Origin: Rhodospirillaceae bacterium
GTDB taxonomy: Bacteria; Pseudomonadota; Alphaproteobacteria; Micavibrionales; UBA2020
Assembly (NCBI GenBank): GCA_003524565.1
Contig: DQGU01000245.1
Location: 1-5,167 of the forward strand
Direction of reading: 5' to 3'
Length of the DNA: 5,167 bases
Positions 1-5,167 of the stretch are shown here, one piece after another. How positions within the stretch are numbered: the stretch's first letter is position 1; every line of letters starts with the position of its first letter. A program made the translations under genes and the position numbers. The notes under the pieces were generated by a model. The model worked only from the letters and a program-made list of their open reading frames with translations, was not told where the DNA came from and ran no database searches.

Positions 1-35
1 ATCTTTGACATGCCGTGCAAAACATCAAACCCTCG

Positions 36-85
36 CCCTTTCTCCTGCGGGAAGAGCAAAAACCCCGGCAAAAACCCCTTTCTCC
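36..85. repeat. short direct repeats in the leader of the first gene
   Basis: Two kinds of exact direct repeat are seen. GCAAAAACCCC occurs at 56-66 and 68-78, a 12-base period with one base between copies. CCCTTTCTCC occurs at 36-45 and 76-85, a 40-base period. The block is C-rich on the plus strand and has no plausible gene of its own. It could be a degenerate intergenic repeat or a remnant of local duplication. No function can be assigned. Confidence 0.5.
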
Positions 86-100
86 CGGCCAATAATATTA

Positions 101-127
101 CGTCAAAAGTCGTCAATATTTTGTCAA
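101..127. promoter_or_regulatory. three phased GTCAA boxes, possible operator
   Basis: GTCAA is present at 102-106, 112-116 and 123-127, so start-to-start spacing is 10 and 11 bases, about one helical turn. The first two are CGTCAA and the third is TGTCAA. The surrounding DNA is AT-rich (AATAATATTA at 91-100, AATATTTTG at 115-123), unlike the C-rich stretch before it. The boxes end about 43 bases before the ATG of the first gene, a plausible place for a regulator binding on one face of the helix. I could not find a convincing sigma70 -35/-10 pair here. The operator role is inference. Confidence 0.3.
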
Positions 128-155
128 CACTTCTCGCGTACCTTCAAGGATGTGT

Positions 156-162
156 GGAGGAG
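156..162 (+). promoter_or_regulatory. ribosome binding site of the first gene
   Basis: GGAGGAG lies 7 bases before the ATG at 170. This fixes the start there rather than at the earlier in-frame ATG at position 5, which would translate the repeat-rich leader into a 55-residue low-complexity extension. Confidence 0.8.
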
Positions 163-169
163 AGAGGGT

Positions 170-745
170 ATGTATTCACTGAACGATCTTTTAATCAAAA
201 TGGGCGCCCCCGAAGTCAAAGAAAAGGGCAGTGCCTGCTGGCAATACTTTGACCGCAACAGTAACGAGCTGATGGGCTCGGCCAAAGTCGCCATCTCAGA
301 GAACGGGCGGCGGGTCATTGCTGAACTGCATCAGACTCCTGAAGCAGGATACGCAGATACAGCAGAAACCTTCCACATGAACGCGGAACGCGGCGCCGAT
401 GGCACCTACAAAATCAGCCGCATCGCTTTCGACGGCGAGGAATACAAAAATCCGCAACGGTCGATTATCGAGCTCGGCCTCAGCATCTTTCACGCCCGCG
501 TTTTAAGCATCAGCATTCGCATGGTTGAGCAGGCGTTCAACAAGGAAGATATCCTGACGCCGGCCACCGACGCGCATCAACCCTTGTTTAAGGATGTTCC
601 GGTGCGGAAAAGACCGGCATCGGGCCGGCAGGCGGCGAAACCCGCTTTTGTCGCGCCCGCGCCGCAAAACGGCAAGGCCGGCGAAGCCTGGGGTGTTGTT
701 ATCCCCTTCCGCCCCCGCGACCAGGTGCGGGCCCGGGCGGTTTAA
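170..745 (+). CDS. hypothetical protein, 191 aa
   Basis: I do not recognise this protein. The start at 170 is chosen because GGAGGAG lies 7 bases upstream. The frame is open back to position 5, but that extension reads through the leader repeats. Residues 1-130 look like one compact domain of mixed helix and strand: a short N-terminal helix (MYSLNDLLIKMG), probable strands around 36-55 and 80-92, and a long amphipathic helix about 96-124 (RSIIELGLSIFHARVLSISI and onward). Residues 140-170 are rich in Lys, Arg, Ala and Pro and are probably disordered. They lead into a distinctive hydrophobic segment WGVVIPFRPR (174-183) and an Arg/Ala end. No signal peptide, membrane segment or catalytic motif is visible, so it is probably a soluble cytoplasmic protein. 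The tail segment could be a docking peptide, which is inference. It converges on the next gene, with the stop codons interlocked at 742-745. It is very likely a real gene, but its function is unknown. Confidence 0.8.
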   Translation: MYSLNDLLIKMGAPEVKEKGSACWQYFDRNSNELMGSAKVAISENGRRVIAELHQTPEAGYADTAETFHMNAERGADGTYKISRIAFDGEEYKNPQRSIIELGLSIFHARVLSISIRMVEQAFNKEDILTPATDAHQPLFKDVPVRKRPASGRQAAKPAFVAPAPQNGKAGEAWGVVIPFRPRDQVRARAV

Positions 746-1596
746 AGTTCAAATTTGTAGATTTTTAACCCCGGAATAACCGCAGCCGCAGATTCAGCGC
801 TGTTCTTGTGCTTTATTATTTTCTGTTTTTGTTCCTTTTGAGCGTCAATGTCTGTTTTTGTAACAGTCTTGAGCAATTTGCCCTTCTTAAAGGACTGTTG
901 CAGTGTTATTTCGCCGGTTTCTGTATCCCATTCCTGAATGGCCGCTGCACCATCGAGAACGTCGTTAAAATCACTCTCAAGGGAACTATTATAAAGTTCC
1001 TGCCGCACCAATACGCCTTGATTATTATATAAACGCACGCGTTGTAAAGCGCCGCTTTCCCAGTTTTCTGTGCGCACAACATTACCTAGCGCATTATACA
1101 CCTTAACGGCAGGCTGGGTTTCATCGGGATCATGAAGACTGCCAATGTAATAATGCTCCTGACGGAACAATTTCCCTTGATCATCATACTTACAAATGGC
1201 AGGTTCTCCGCCTTCGTCACCGCGGCCAAAGGAGTAGCTGCTGATCGTTTTTTCAACCAGAACTCCACTCCTGTTGTGCTTCTTGTGCACAATATAGCCC
1301 TTATGTTGGTTTACCGTCACATCCAGTGCACCATTGTCATGGTACCATCGCGTTGAAGGCGCTCCATCCGGCCCGTCCACATAAATACCGGGCAAGGTCT
1401 CGCGCGAAACGAAGGCAATGCCGCCTTTCATTTCTTTCAGGATAGCGTCAACAAGCTCTTCGCCCTTCAGGGTATTCAGTTTGGCTGCTTTTTTTTGCAA
1501 TTGATCAAATACATTCTGATCACGCGGTTGCAAAAGATAATACACGTCCTTTTGTACCGTCGATTCAATTTTCAGCTTTTGAGTTTCTTCTTTCAT
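742..1596 (-). CDS. MORN/YwqK-like repeat protein, 284 aa
   Basis: The start is taken at the ATG at 1596, because AGGAGG (1603-1608, minus strand) sits 6 bases before it. An in-frame ATG at 1623 would add nine residues with no such site. Residues 1-65 are charged and helical (for example DQLQKKAAKL, 31-40). From about 83 the protein shows degenerate repeats with an aromatic, a turn carrying N/D-x-G, then alternating strand residues: RWYHDNGALDVT (83-94), KYDDQGKLFRQEHY (136-149), VYNALGNVVRTENW (166-179), ESGALQRVRLYNNQG (180-194), and EWDTETGEITLQQS (222-235) running into KKGKLLKTVTK. This resembles the MORN-variant repeats of the YwqK-like family, which are annotated as antitoxin-like mostly by similarity and usually have no proven role. 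Residues 251-268 are Lys/Gln-rich. There is no signal peptide or membrane segment. No toxin partner is evident next to it, so I do not call it an antitoxin. Base composition is clearly more AT-rich than the operon to the right, which hints at separate origin. It has its own promoter. Confidence 0.8.
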   Translation of the reverse strand: MKEETQKLKIESTVQKDVYYLLQPRDQNVFDQLQKKAAKLNTLKGEELVDAILKEMKGGIAFVSRETLPGIYVDGPDGAPSTRWYHDNGALDVTVNQHKGYIVHKKHNRSGVLVEKTISSYSFGRGDEGGEPAICKYDDQGKLFRQEHYYIGSLHDPDETQPAVKVYNALGNVVRTENWESGALQRVRLYNNQGVLVRQELYNSSLESDFNDVLDGAAAIQEWDTETGEITLQQSFKKGKLLKTVTKTDIDAQKEQKQKIIKHKNSAESAAAVIPGLKIYKFEL

Positions 1597-1602
1597 AGCG
1601 CG

Positions 1603-1608
1603 CCTCCT
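1603..1608 (-). promoter_or_regulatory. strong Shine-Dalgarno of the MORN-like gene
   Basis: On the minus strand the sequence reads TTAGGAGGCGCGCTATG: a full AGGAGG core with a 6-base spacer. This decides the start at 1596 over the in-frame ATG at 1623 and suggests efficient translation. Confidence 0.85.
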
Positions 1609-1646
1609 AAAATGAAATAACAACAGCTCAATACATTAACCTCTCT

Positions 1647-1675
1647 ATACTAACTAAGATTTATTTTTATGTCAA
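1647..1675 (-). promoter_or_regulatory. sigma70-type promoter of the MORN-like gene
   Basis: On the minus strand there is a perfect -35 box TTGACA (1670-1675), a 17-base spacer, and TAGTAT (1647-1652), which matches the TATAAT consensus at four of six positions including the key T, A and final T. The DNA upstream of the -35 box is AT-rich (TTCTTTATTAAT), as in an UP element. Transcription would begin near 1640, giving a leader of about 45 bases before the ATG at 1596. This lets the gene be expressed independently of the operon on its right, which reads in the same direction. Confidence 0.65.
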
Positions 1676-1880
1676 ATTAATAAAGAAAACAGAGATGATG
1701 TAGACAACATTCCATTGCTTGATACAGATCCATTAAATATCTTCTATTTATTTGTTTTAAAAAGAGAAATTTACTTCTTGAGCCTGCTCAACTCATGGCC
1801 CGCCCTTGGAGCAATTTAATATTCAAAACAGTTTAAATGTGCATCCTTGAAAAAAGATACCAGCTTAAAACAGCCCTTCT
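1676..1880. other. AT-rich intergenic spacer
   Basis: This spacer separates the end of the rph-rdgB-hemW-acetyltransferase operon from the promoter of the MORN-like gene. It is markedly AT-rich compared with the operon. I see no convincing small gene with a ribosome binding site, no tRNA and no insertion-sequence end. The only structure I can point to is the inverted repeat at 1778-1791. Confidence 0.6.
1778..1791 (-). terminator. small inverted repeat, possible weak terminator
   Basis: TTGAGC-CT-GCTCAA is a perfect 6-base inverted repeat (a 5-base stem with a 4-base loop is physically more likely). It lies about 90 bases after the stop of the acetyltransferase in the direction of transcription. 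On the minus strand it is followed, after a short gap, by a T-rich stretch (TTTCTCTTTTT). The stem is short and the T-run is not immediately adjacent, so a factor-independent terminator is only a possibility. Confidence 0.25.
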
Positions 1881-2738
1881 TCAAGTGGGTGCCAGCACAT
1901 ACATGCTGGAACGGCCGACGAATTCGTAGCCGATTTTGCGGTAGATGGAATTCGACACCGGATTGCGCGCATCGGCGTAAAGGCAGCACATCTCCCGCCC
2001 CTGTTCCAAAAGCTGCTGCGACAGCCGCGCCACAACCGCGCTGGCATAGCCTTTGCCGCGGTGTTCGGGCGGGGTATAGACAAGGCTCACGCGCGCGACG
2101 CTGTCGGTGCCCGATACGCCCGCCTGCGATACGGCTTTGCCGTCCACATCCCACACGGCAAGGCTGCCCTGCGCGATGCGGTCTCTGGTTTTACGCAGCG
2201 CCTCTTCGGCGCTCAGATGTTCGGCCTTGGGCAGGCTGTCTTCGGCGAAGGCCTTCATCCATGACGCCAGCAGCGGCGCCTCGTCTTCGCGCGCCAGACG
2301 GAAACTGCCCGCGATATCGGGCGGGAAATGCACGGTTTTGAGCGAATAGATAATCTGGTCCATATATTCGACGGTTTTCTGCCCCGTGATACGCGCCCAA
2401 TGATCGGCAAAGGCGGCGGCGACATCGCTCGGCCCGACAATCGCGGGGAAGCTCGGCGTCGCCTCTGCCATGCGCGCGGCAAGAGCGGAGAGGTCTTCGC
2501 CCGCAAAACGGCTGAGCACCAGATTGTGCGGCGGCATTTGCACGGCGGCGACCTGCGGCTCGCCGTCTTCGCTTTGGGCGACGAAGCGGATATCCGGACG
2601 CTCCCCGCGCGCGAGCATGCGCTCGGCCATCTGGCACATCGACAGGATGACGTTATGCTCCGCCGGATGCGCCCGCAGCCACGCGCCGAACTGCGCCATA
2701 AAAGCGCGCGGGTTGGTCATGAAATCGATTTGGCGCAT
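1881..2738 (-). CDS. GNAT-family N-acetyltransferase, 285 aa
   Basis: It is predicted to transfer an acetyl group from acetyl-CoA to an unidentified amine. The catalytic fold is in the C-terminal half, about residues 145-280. Motif A is at 216-232, with the acetyl-CoA pyrophosphate loop HRGKGYA (226-232) fitting the R/Q-x-x-G-x-G/A pattern. Motif B follows as LYADARNPVSNSIYRKIGY (253-271), with the Asn and Tyr typical of the family. The first ~140 residues form an extra domain that I cannot identify. It is rich in Ala and hydrophobic residues and could be a degenerate second GNAT fold, as in two-domain acetyltransferases; that is inference. No signal peptide is seen. The start at 2738 is supported by GGAG (2749-2752) with a rather long 10-base spacer. 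The next in-frame Met (residue 7) has no such site. The gene begins 31 bases after hemW ends and is probably the last gene of the same transcript. Substrate cannot be told from sequence. Confidence 0.88.
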   Translation of the reverse strand: MRQIDFMTNPRAFMAQFGAWLRAHPAEHNVILSMCQMAERMLARGERPDIRFVAQSEDGEPQVAAVQMPPHNLVLSRFAGEDLSALAARMAEATPSFPAIVGPSDVAAAFADHWARITGQKTVEYMDQIIYSLKTVHFPPDIAGSFRLAREDEAPLLASWMKAFAEDSLPKAEHLSAEEALRKTRDRIAQGSLAVWDVDGKAVSQAGVSGTDSVARVSLVYTPPEHRGKGYASAVVARLSQQLLEQGREMCCLYADARNPVSNSIYRKIGYEFVGRSSMYVLAPT

Positions 2739-2769
2739 GGATTGAAAACTCCGTCAGGCAGTGGAAGCA

Positions 2770-3966
2770 TCACGCGGCGGCGAGAAGGAACGACAGGACG
2801 GCGTTCAGTTTTTGCCGCCCCTGCGGCGTGGCCGCCAGAATGCCGCGGGAGAAGCTGAGAAGCCCCTCATCTTCCAGTATTTTGACCTGCCGGAGGTTAA
2901 CAAAGGCTGAAAAATCCTGCCCTGTTTCGGCTTCTATACGCGAAACGGGCACACCTTCGGCAAGGCGCAGCCCCATCATCAGCGCTTCGCGTCCGCGTTC
3001 TGCAAAATCGACAGATTCAAACGGATGCGCCCCGTGACCTGCATCGCGCACGCGCTCCAGCCACATTTCGGGGGCGCGGTGGGCACGCGTGGCCTGTTTG
3101 ACGCCGCCGATGCTCAAACGCCCATGCGCACCAGGGCCGATGCCCGCGTAATCGCCATAGCGCCAATAAACAAGATTATGCCGCGATTCATCGCCCAGCC
3201 GCGCGTGGTTGGATACTTCATAGGCGGGCATGCCCGCTTCTTCCATCATTTCCTGCGTCAGTTCATACATCTGCGCCGCGGTTTCTTCGTCCGGCACTTT
3301 CAAATCGCCGCGCATGAACAGCGTGTGGTACTGCGTGCCCTCTTCAATCGTCAGCTGGTAAAGCGACATGTGCCCGCGCGCGTAAGGCAGCGCGGAGGAA
3401 AGCTCCGCCCGCCAGTCCGCCACGCTTTGCGCGGGGCGCGCATAAATCAAATCGAACGAATAGCGGTCAAAAATCTGCGCGGCCATTTTGACGGCGGCCA
3501 GCGCCTCCGCCGCGCTATGCTGGCGGCCGAGGGTTTTGAGGTCAGCGTCATTCAGCGCCTGCACGCCCAGCGATACGCGGTTCACGCCTGCGGATTTAAA
3601 CCCGCGCAGCTTGTCCGCCTCGACCGATGTCGGGTTCGCCTCCAGCGTCACTTCGGTGCCTTGCGGCAGCCCCCACAAATCGGCAATCGTATCGATGACC
3701 AGCCCTGCGGTTTCAGGCTCCATCAACGACGGCGTGCCGCCGCCGAAGAAAACGGACTGCACATCGCGCGGGCCCGTCAGTTCGCGGTAGTATTGCATTT
3801 CGCGCACATAGGCATCGCGCCAGTCCTGATGCGATATTTTTTCGCGCACATGGCTATTGAAATCGCAGTACGGGCATTTGAATTTGCAAAACGGCCAGTG
3901 GACGTAAAGGGCAAGCCCCTTATCGCCGCTGTCGGTTTCGTTTGCGCGGGCGTTTAGCGGAAGCAT
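2770..3966 (-). CDS. hemW: HemW, radical SAM heme chaperone
   Basis: HemW is the HemN-like radical SAM protein that binds heme and is thought to deliver it to respiratory enzymes. It was formerly annotated as an oxygen-independent coproporphyrinogen III oxidase. The 398-residue length is normal. The [4Fe-4S] cluster motif CKFKCPYC has Cys 27, 31 and 34, followed by DFNSH. The fourth cysteine of true HemN (CX3CX2CXC) is absent, which favours HemW. Further family landmarks are FFGGGTPSLM (73-82), EANPTS (109-114), SLGVQAL (132-138), FDLIYARP (171-178), SLYQLTIEEGT (201-211), HNLVYW (263-268) and GIGPGAHG (275-282). The C-terminal HemN_C-like winged-helix region spans about 320-395. The protein is probably cytoplasmic or loosely membrane-associated. 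The ATG at 3966 lies inside rdgB, giving a 13-base overlap, and has no clear Shine-Dalgarno. Translation is therefore probably coupled to rdgB. One small oddity is ARPAQ at 176-180, where I expect a Gly before the Gln. Confidence 0.95.
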   Translation of the reverse strand: MLPLNARANETDSGDKGLALYVHWPFCKFKCPYCDFNSHVREKISHQDWRDAYVREMQYYRELTGPRDVQSVFFGGGTPSLMEPETAGLVIDTIADLWGLPQGTEVTLEANPTSVEADKLRGFKSAGVNRVSLGVQALNDADLKTLGRQHSAAEALAAVKMAAQIFDRYSFDLIYARPAQSVADWRAELSSALPYARGHMSLYQLTIEEGTQYHTLFMRGDLKVPDEETAAQMYELTQEMMEEAGMPAYEVSNHARLGDESRHNLVYWRYGDYAGIGPGAHGRLSIGGVKQATRAHRAPEMWLERVRDAGHGAHPFESVDFAERGREALMMGLRLAEGVPVSRIEAETGQDFSAFVNLRQVKILEDEGLLSFSRGILAATPQGRQKLNAVLSFLLAAA

Positions 3967-4616
3967 CGGGCAAAAAGCAGCCGGAAAGCTTCGGCGCGGT
4001 GGCTGGTTTTCTTTTTGTCTTCGGGCGGCATCTCGCCATAAGTGCGCGTATCGTCCTTGGGCACGAACATCGGGTCATAACCAAAGCCCAGCTCGCCGCG
4101 CGGCGGCCAGACCAGCGTGCCGTGCGATTGCCCCTCGACGACTTCCGCATGACCGTCCGGCCACGCAAGGGCAAGGCAGGATACGAAATAGGCTTCTTTG
4201 GGCGCAGCCTCCCAGCGGGCATGTTTTTCCGCCGCCATGTCATGCGCTTTTTGCATCGCCATGCCAAAATCGCGCGTGCCGTCGGGTTTTTCCGCCCAAT
4301 CGGCGGCGTAAACACCCGGCTGGCCGTCAATCGCCGCCATGCAAATGCCGCTGTCATCGGCCAAGGCGACTTTGCCTGTTTTTTCCGCGACGAAACGCGC
4401 CTTGATAAGCGCGTTTTCAACGAATGTCGTGCCGGTTTCGGCCGGCGCATCAAGCCCGTAATCGCCCGCAATCGTCACGAATTTGACGCGCATGCCCAGA
4501 AGCTCGCGGATTTCCTTTACCTTGCCCGCGTTATGCGTGGCAAAAACGATTTCATCGCCTTCAAAAATACGCGGCGGCGATTCATCGTTGTCGGCACTGA
4601 GGATATGAATGGTCAT
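3954..4616 (-). CDS. rdgB: RdgB, dITP/XTP pyrophosphatase (HAM1 family)
   Basis: RdgB hydrolyses non-canonical purine nucleotides (dITP, ITP, XTP) to the monophosphate and pyrophosphate, keeping deaminated bases out of DNA and RNA. It works as a cytoplasmic dimer with Mg2+. All family landmarks are present: FATHNAGK (25-32) for the nucleotide-binding loop, TFVENALIKAR (64-74) with the conserved Glu, ADDSG (86-90) with the metal-binding acidic pair, LGFGYDPMF (176-184) and SHRAEAF (205-211). The length of 220 residues is slightly above the usual ~200 because of an N-terminal extension of about 20 residues (ILSADNDESPPRIFEGDE) before the first strand. The start at 4616 has AAGGA (4624-4628) 7 bases upstream. 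The frame is open to an ATG at 4673, but that would run into rph and lacks support. It begins 25 bases after rph ends and overlaps hemW by 13 bases. Confidence 0.95.
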   Translation of the reverse strand: MTIHILSADNDESPPRIFEGDEIVFATHNAGKVKEIRELLGMRVKFVTIAGDYGLDAPAETGTTFVENALIKARFVAEKTGKVALADDSGICMAAIDGQPGVYAADWAEKPDGTRDFGMAMQKAHDMAAEKHARWEAAPKEAYFVSCLALAWPDGHAEVVEGQSHGTLVWPPRGELGFGYDPMFVPKDDTRTYGEMPPEDKKKTSHRAEAFRLLFARCFR

Positions 4617-4641
4617 GCGAAGGTCCTTGTTTTGTTTACGC

Positions 4642-5167
4642 CTATGCGGCGGCTTTCTTTTGCAAATCCGCAAGCTCGCCCACGCCTTTGCGCGCGAGTT
4701 TCAAAAGGGCGAGGAATTGCTCTTCGCTGAACGCGCGGTGTTCGGCCGTGCCCTGAATTTCAACCAGACCGCCCGCGCCCGTGATAACGAAATTGGCGTC
4801 GGCTTCGGCGTTGGAATCTTCGGCGTAATCAAGGTCGAGCACCGGCGCGCCCTGATAAAGCCCGCAGGATACCGCGGCAACTGAATCGACAATCGGGTCT
4901 TGCTTCACCGCGCCAATGCGCAGCAGATGGTCAACCGCCATGCGCAGCGCGACATAAGCGCCTGTAATCGCCGCAGTGCGCGTGCCGCCGTCGGCCTGAA
5001 TGACGTCGCAATCGAGGGTGATTTGAATCTCCCTCAGTTTTTCAAGGTCGATAACAGCACGCAGCGCGCGGCCGATAAGACGCTGGATTTCCTGTGTGCG
5101 GCCGGACTGCTTGCCGCGCGCCGCTTCGCGGTCGGTGCGCGAACCGGTGGAGCGCGGCAGCATGCCG
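4642..5167 (-). CDS. rph: RNase PH, N-terminus outside window (partial)
   Basis: RNase PH is a phosphate-dependent 3'-5' exoribonuclease that trims tRNA precursors and other RNA ends, releasing nucleoside diphosphates. It normally works as a hexameric ring in the cytoplasm. The visible part is 174 residues of an expected ~238, so about 64 N-terminal residues lie beyond the right edge. It starts in the conserved segment GMLPRSTGSRTDREAARGKQ. The phosphate-binding arginines are both visible: one in SGRTQEIQRL and one in GGTRTAAITG, at positions corresponding to Arg86 and Arg126 of characterised RNase PH if 64 residues are missing. Other hallmarks are LDCDVIQADGG, AVSCGLYQGAPVLDLDYAED and FVITGAGGLVEIQGTAE. 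The C-terminus (KLARKGVGELADLQKKAAA) is complete, so the enzyme is not truncated like that of some E. coli K-12 strains. It is the first visible gene of the operon, and its promoter is not in the window. Confidence 0.96.
   Translation of the reverse strand, partial: GMLPRSTGSRTDREAARGKQSGRTQEIQRLIGRALRAVIDLEKLREIQITLDCDVIQADGGTRTAAITGAYVALRMAVDHLLRIGAVKQDPIVDSVAAVSCGLYQGAPVLDLDYAEDSNAEADANFVITGAGGLVEIQGTAEHRAFSEEQFLALLKLARKGVGELADLQKKAAA

Noticed and set aside
5..169. N-terminal extension of the first gene to the ATG at position 5
   Set aside because: The extension translates repeat-rich leader DNA into a low-complexity peptide, and the ATG at 170 has a good ribosome binding site at the right distance.
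808..1032. Plus-strand frame that looks like a small membrane protein (FLFLFLLSVNV)
   Set aside because: The hydrophobic run is simply the antisense of the Lys/Gln-rich C-terminus of the MORN-like protein, and there is no Shine-Dalgarno.
1719..1747. Possible rightward promoter (TTGATA with a TTCTAT-like -10)
   Set aside because: The -10 match is poor and it would transcribe antisense into the acetyltransferase with no plus-strand gene to serve.
1846..1885. CTTGAA ... TTCAAG inverted repeat around the end of the acetyltransferase gene, considered as terminator
   Set aside because: The arms are only six AT-rich bases separated by 28 bases and no T-run follows directly, so a stable terminator hairpin is unlikely.
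3025..3957. Long plus-strand open frame (310 codons) opposite hemW
   Set aside because: It lies fully antisense to a well-supported hemW, is rich in Arg, His and Ala as expected from the mirror of GC-rich codons, and has no recognisable motif or ribosome binding site.
2770..3966. Calling this gene HemN (oxygen-independent coproporphyrinogen III oxidase)
   Set aside because: The cluster motif lacks the fourth cysteine of HemN and the gene sits next to rdgB and rph, as hemW does. HemW is the better name.
3942..4730. Plus-strand open frame (262 codons) opposite rdgB
   Set aside because: It is antisense to rdgB and runs into rph. Composition is that of a shadow frame and no protein family is recognisable.

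Overview
The window looks like a chromosomal piece from an alphaproteobacterium. The main evidence is the left-reading gene set rph - rdgB - hemW, an arrangement I associate with Alphaproteobacteria, together with alphaproteobacterial-looking HemW and RdgB sequences. I cannot name the order or genus from sequence alone. The housekeeping genes are GC-rich. The left-centre part (about 745-1880) is visibly more AT-rich.

Layout from left to right: (1) 1-169 is a non-coding leader with short direct repeats and three evenly spaced GTCAA boxes. (2) 170-745 (+) is an unrecognised 191-residue protein with a compact N-terminal part and a probably disordered tail ending in a WGVVIPFRPR segment. (3) 742-1596 (-) is a 284-residue protein with MORN/YwqK-like repeats. 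It reads toward gene 1, and the two stop codons are interlocked in one TTAA palindrome. It has its own good sigma70-type promoter (1647-1675) and a near-perfect Shine-Dalgarno. (4) 1676-1880 is an AT-rich spacer with one small perfect inverted repeat. (5) 1881-5167 (-) is a tight operon read right to left: rph (RNase PH, 5' end cut by the window edge), rdgB (ITP/XTP pyrophosphatase), hemW (radical SAM heme chaperone, overlapping rdgB by 13 bases) and a GNAT acetyltransferase (31 bases after hemW).

The operon combines RNA 3'-end processing (RNase PH), nucleotide-pool cleaning (RdgB), heme handling (HemW) and an acetyltransferase of unknown substrate. Short gaps and overlaps suggest one transcript, with the promoter lying beyond the right edge. 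The two left genes look like an independent accessory segment.

I found no tRNA, rRNA, insertion sequence, CRISPR array or phage gene. I see no convincing new multi-gene system. The best candidates for a second look are the two uncharacterised convergent genes and the repeat boxes in front of the first one.
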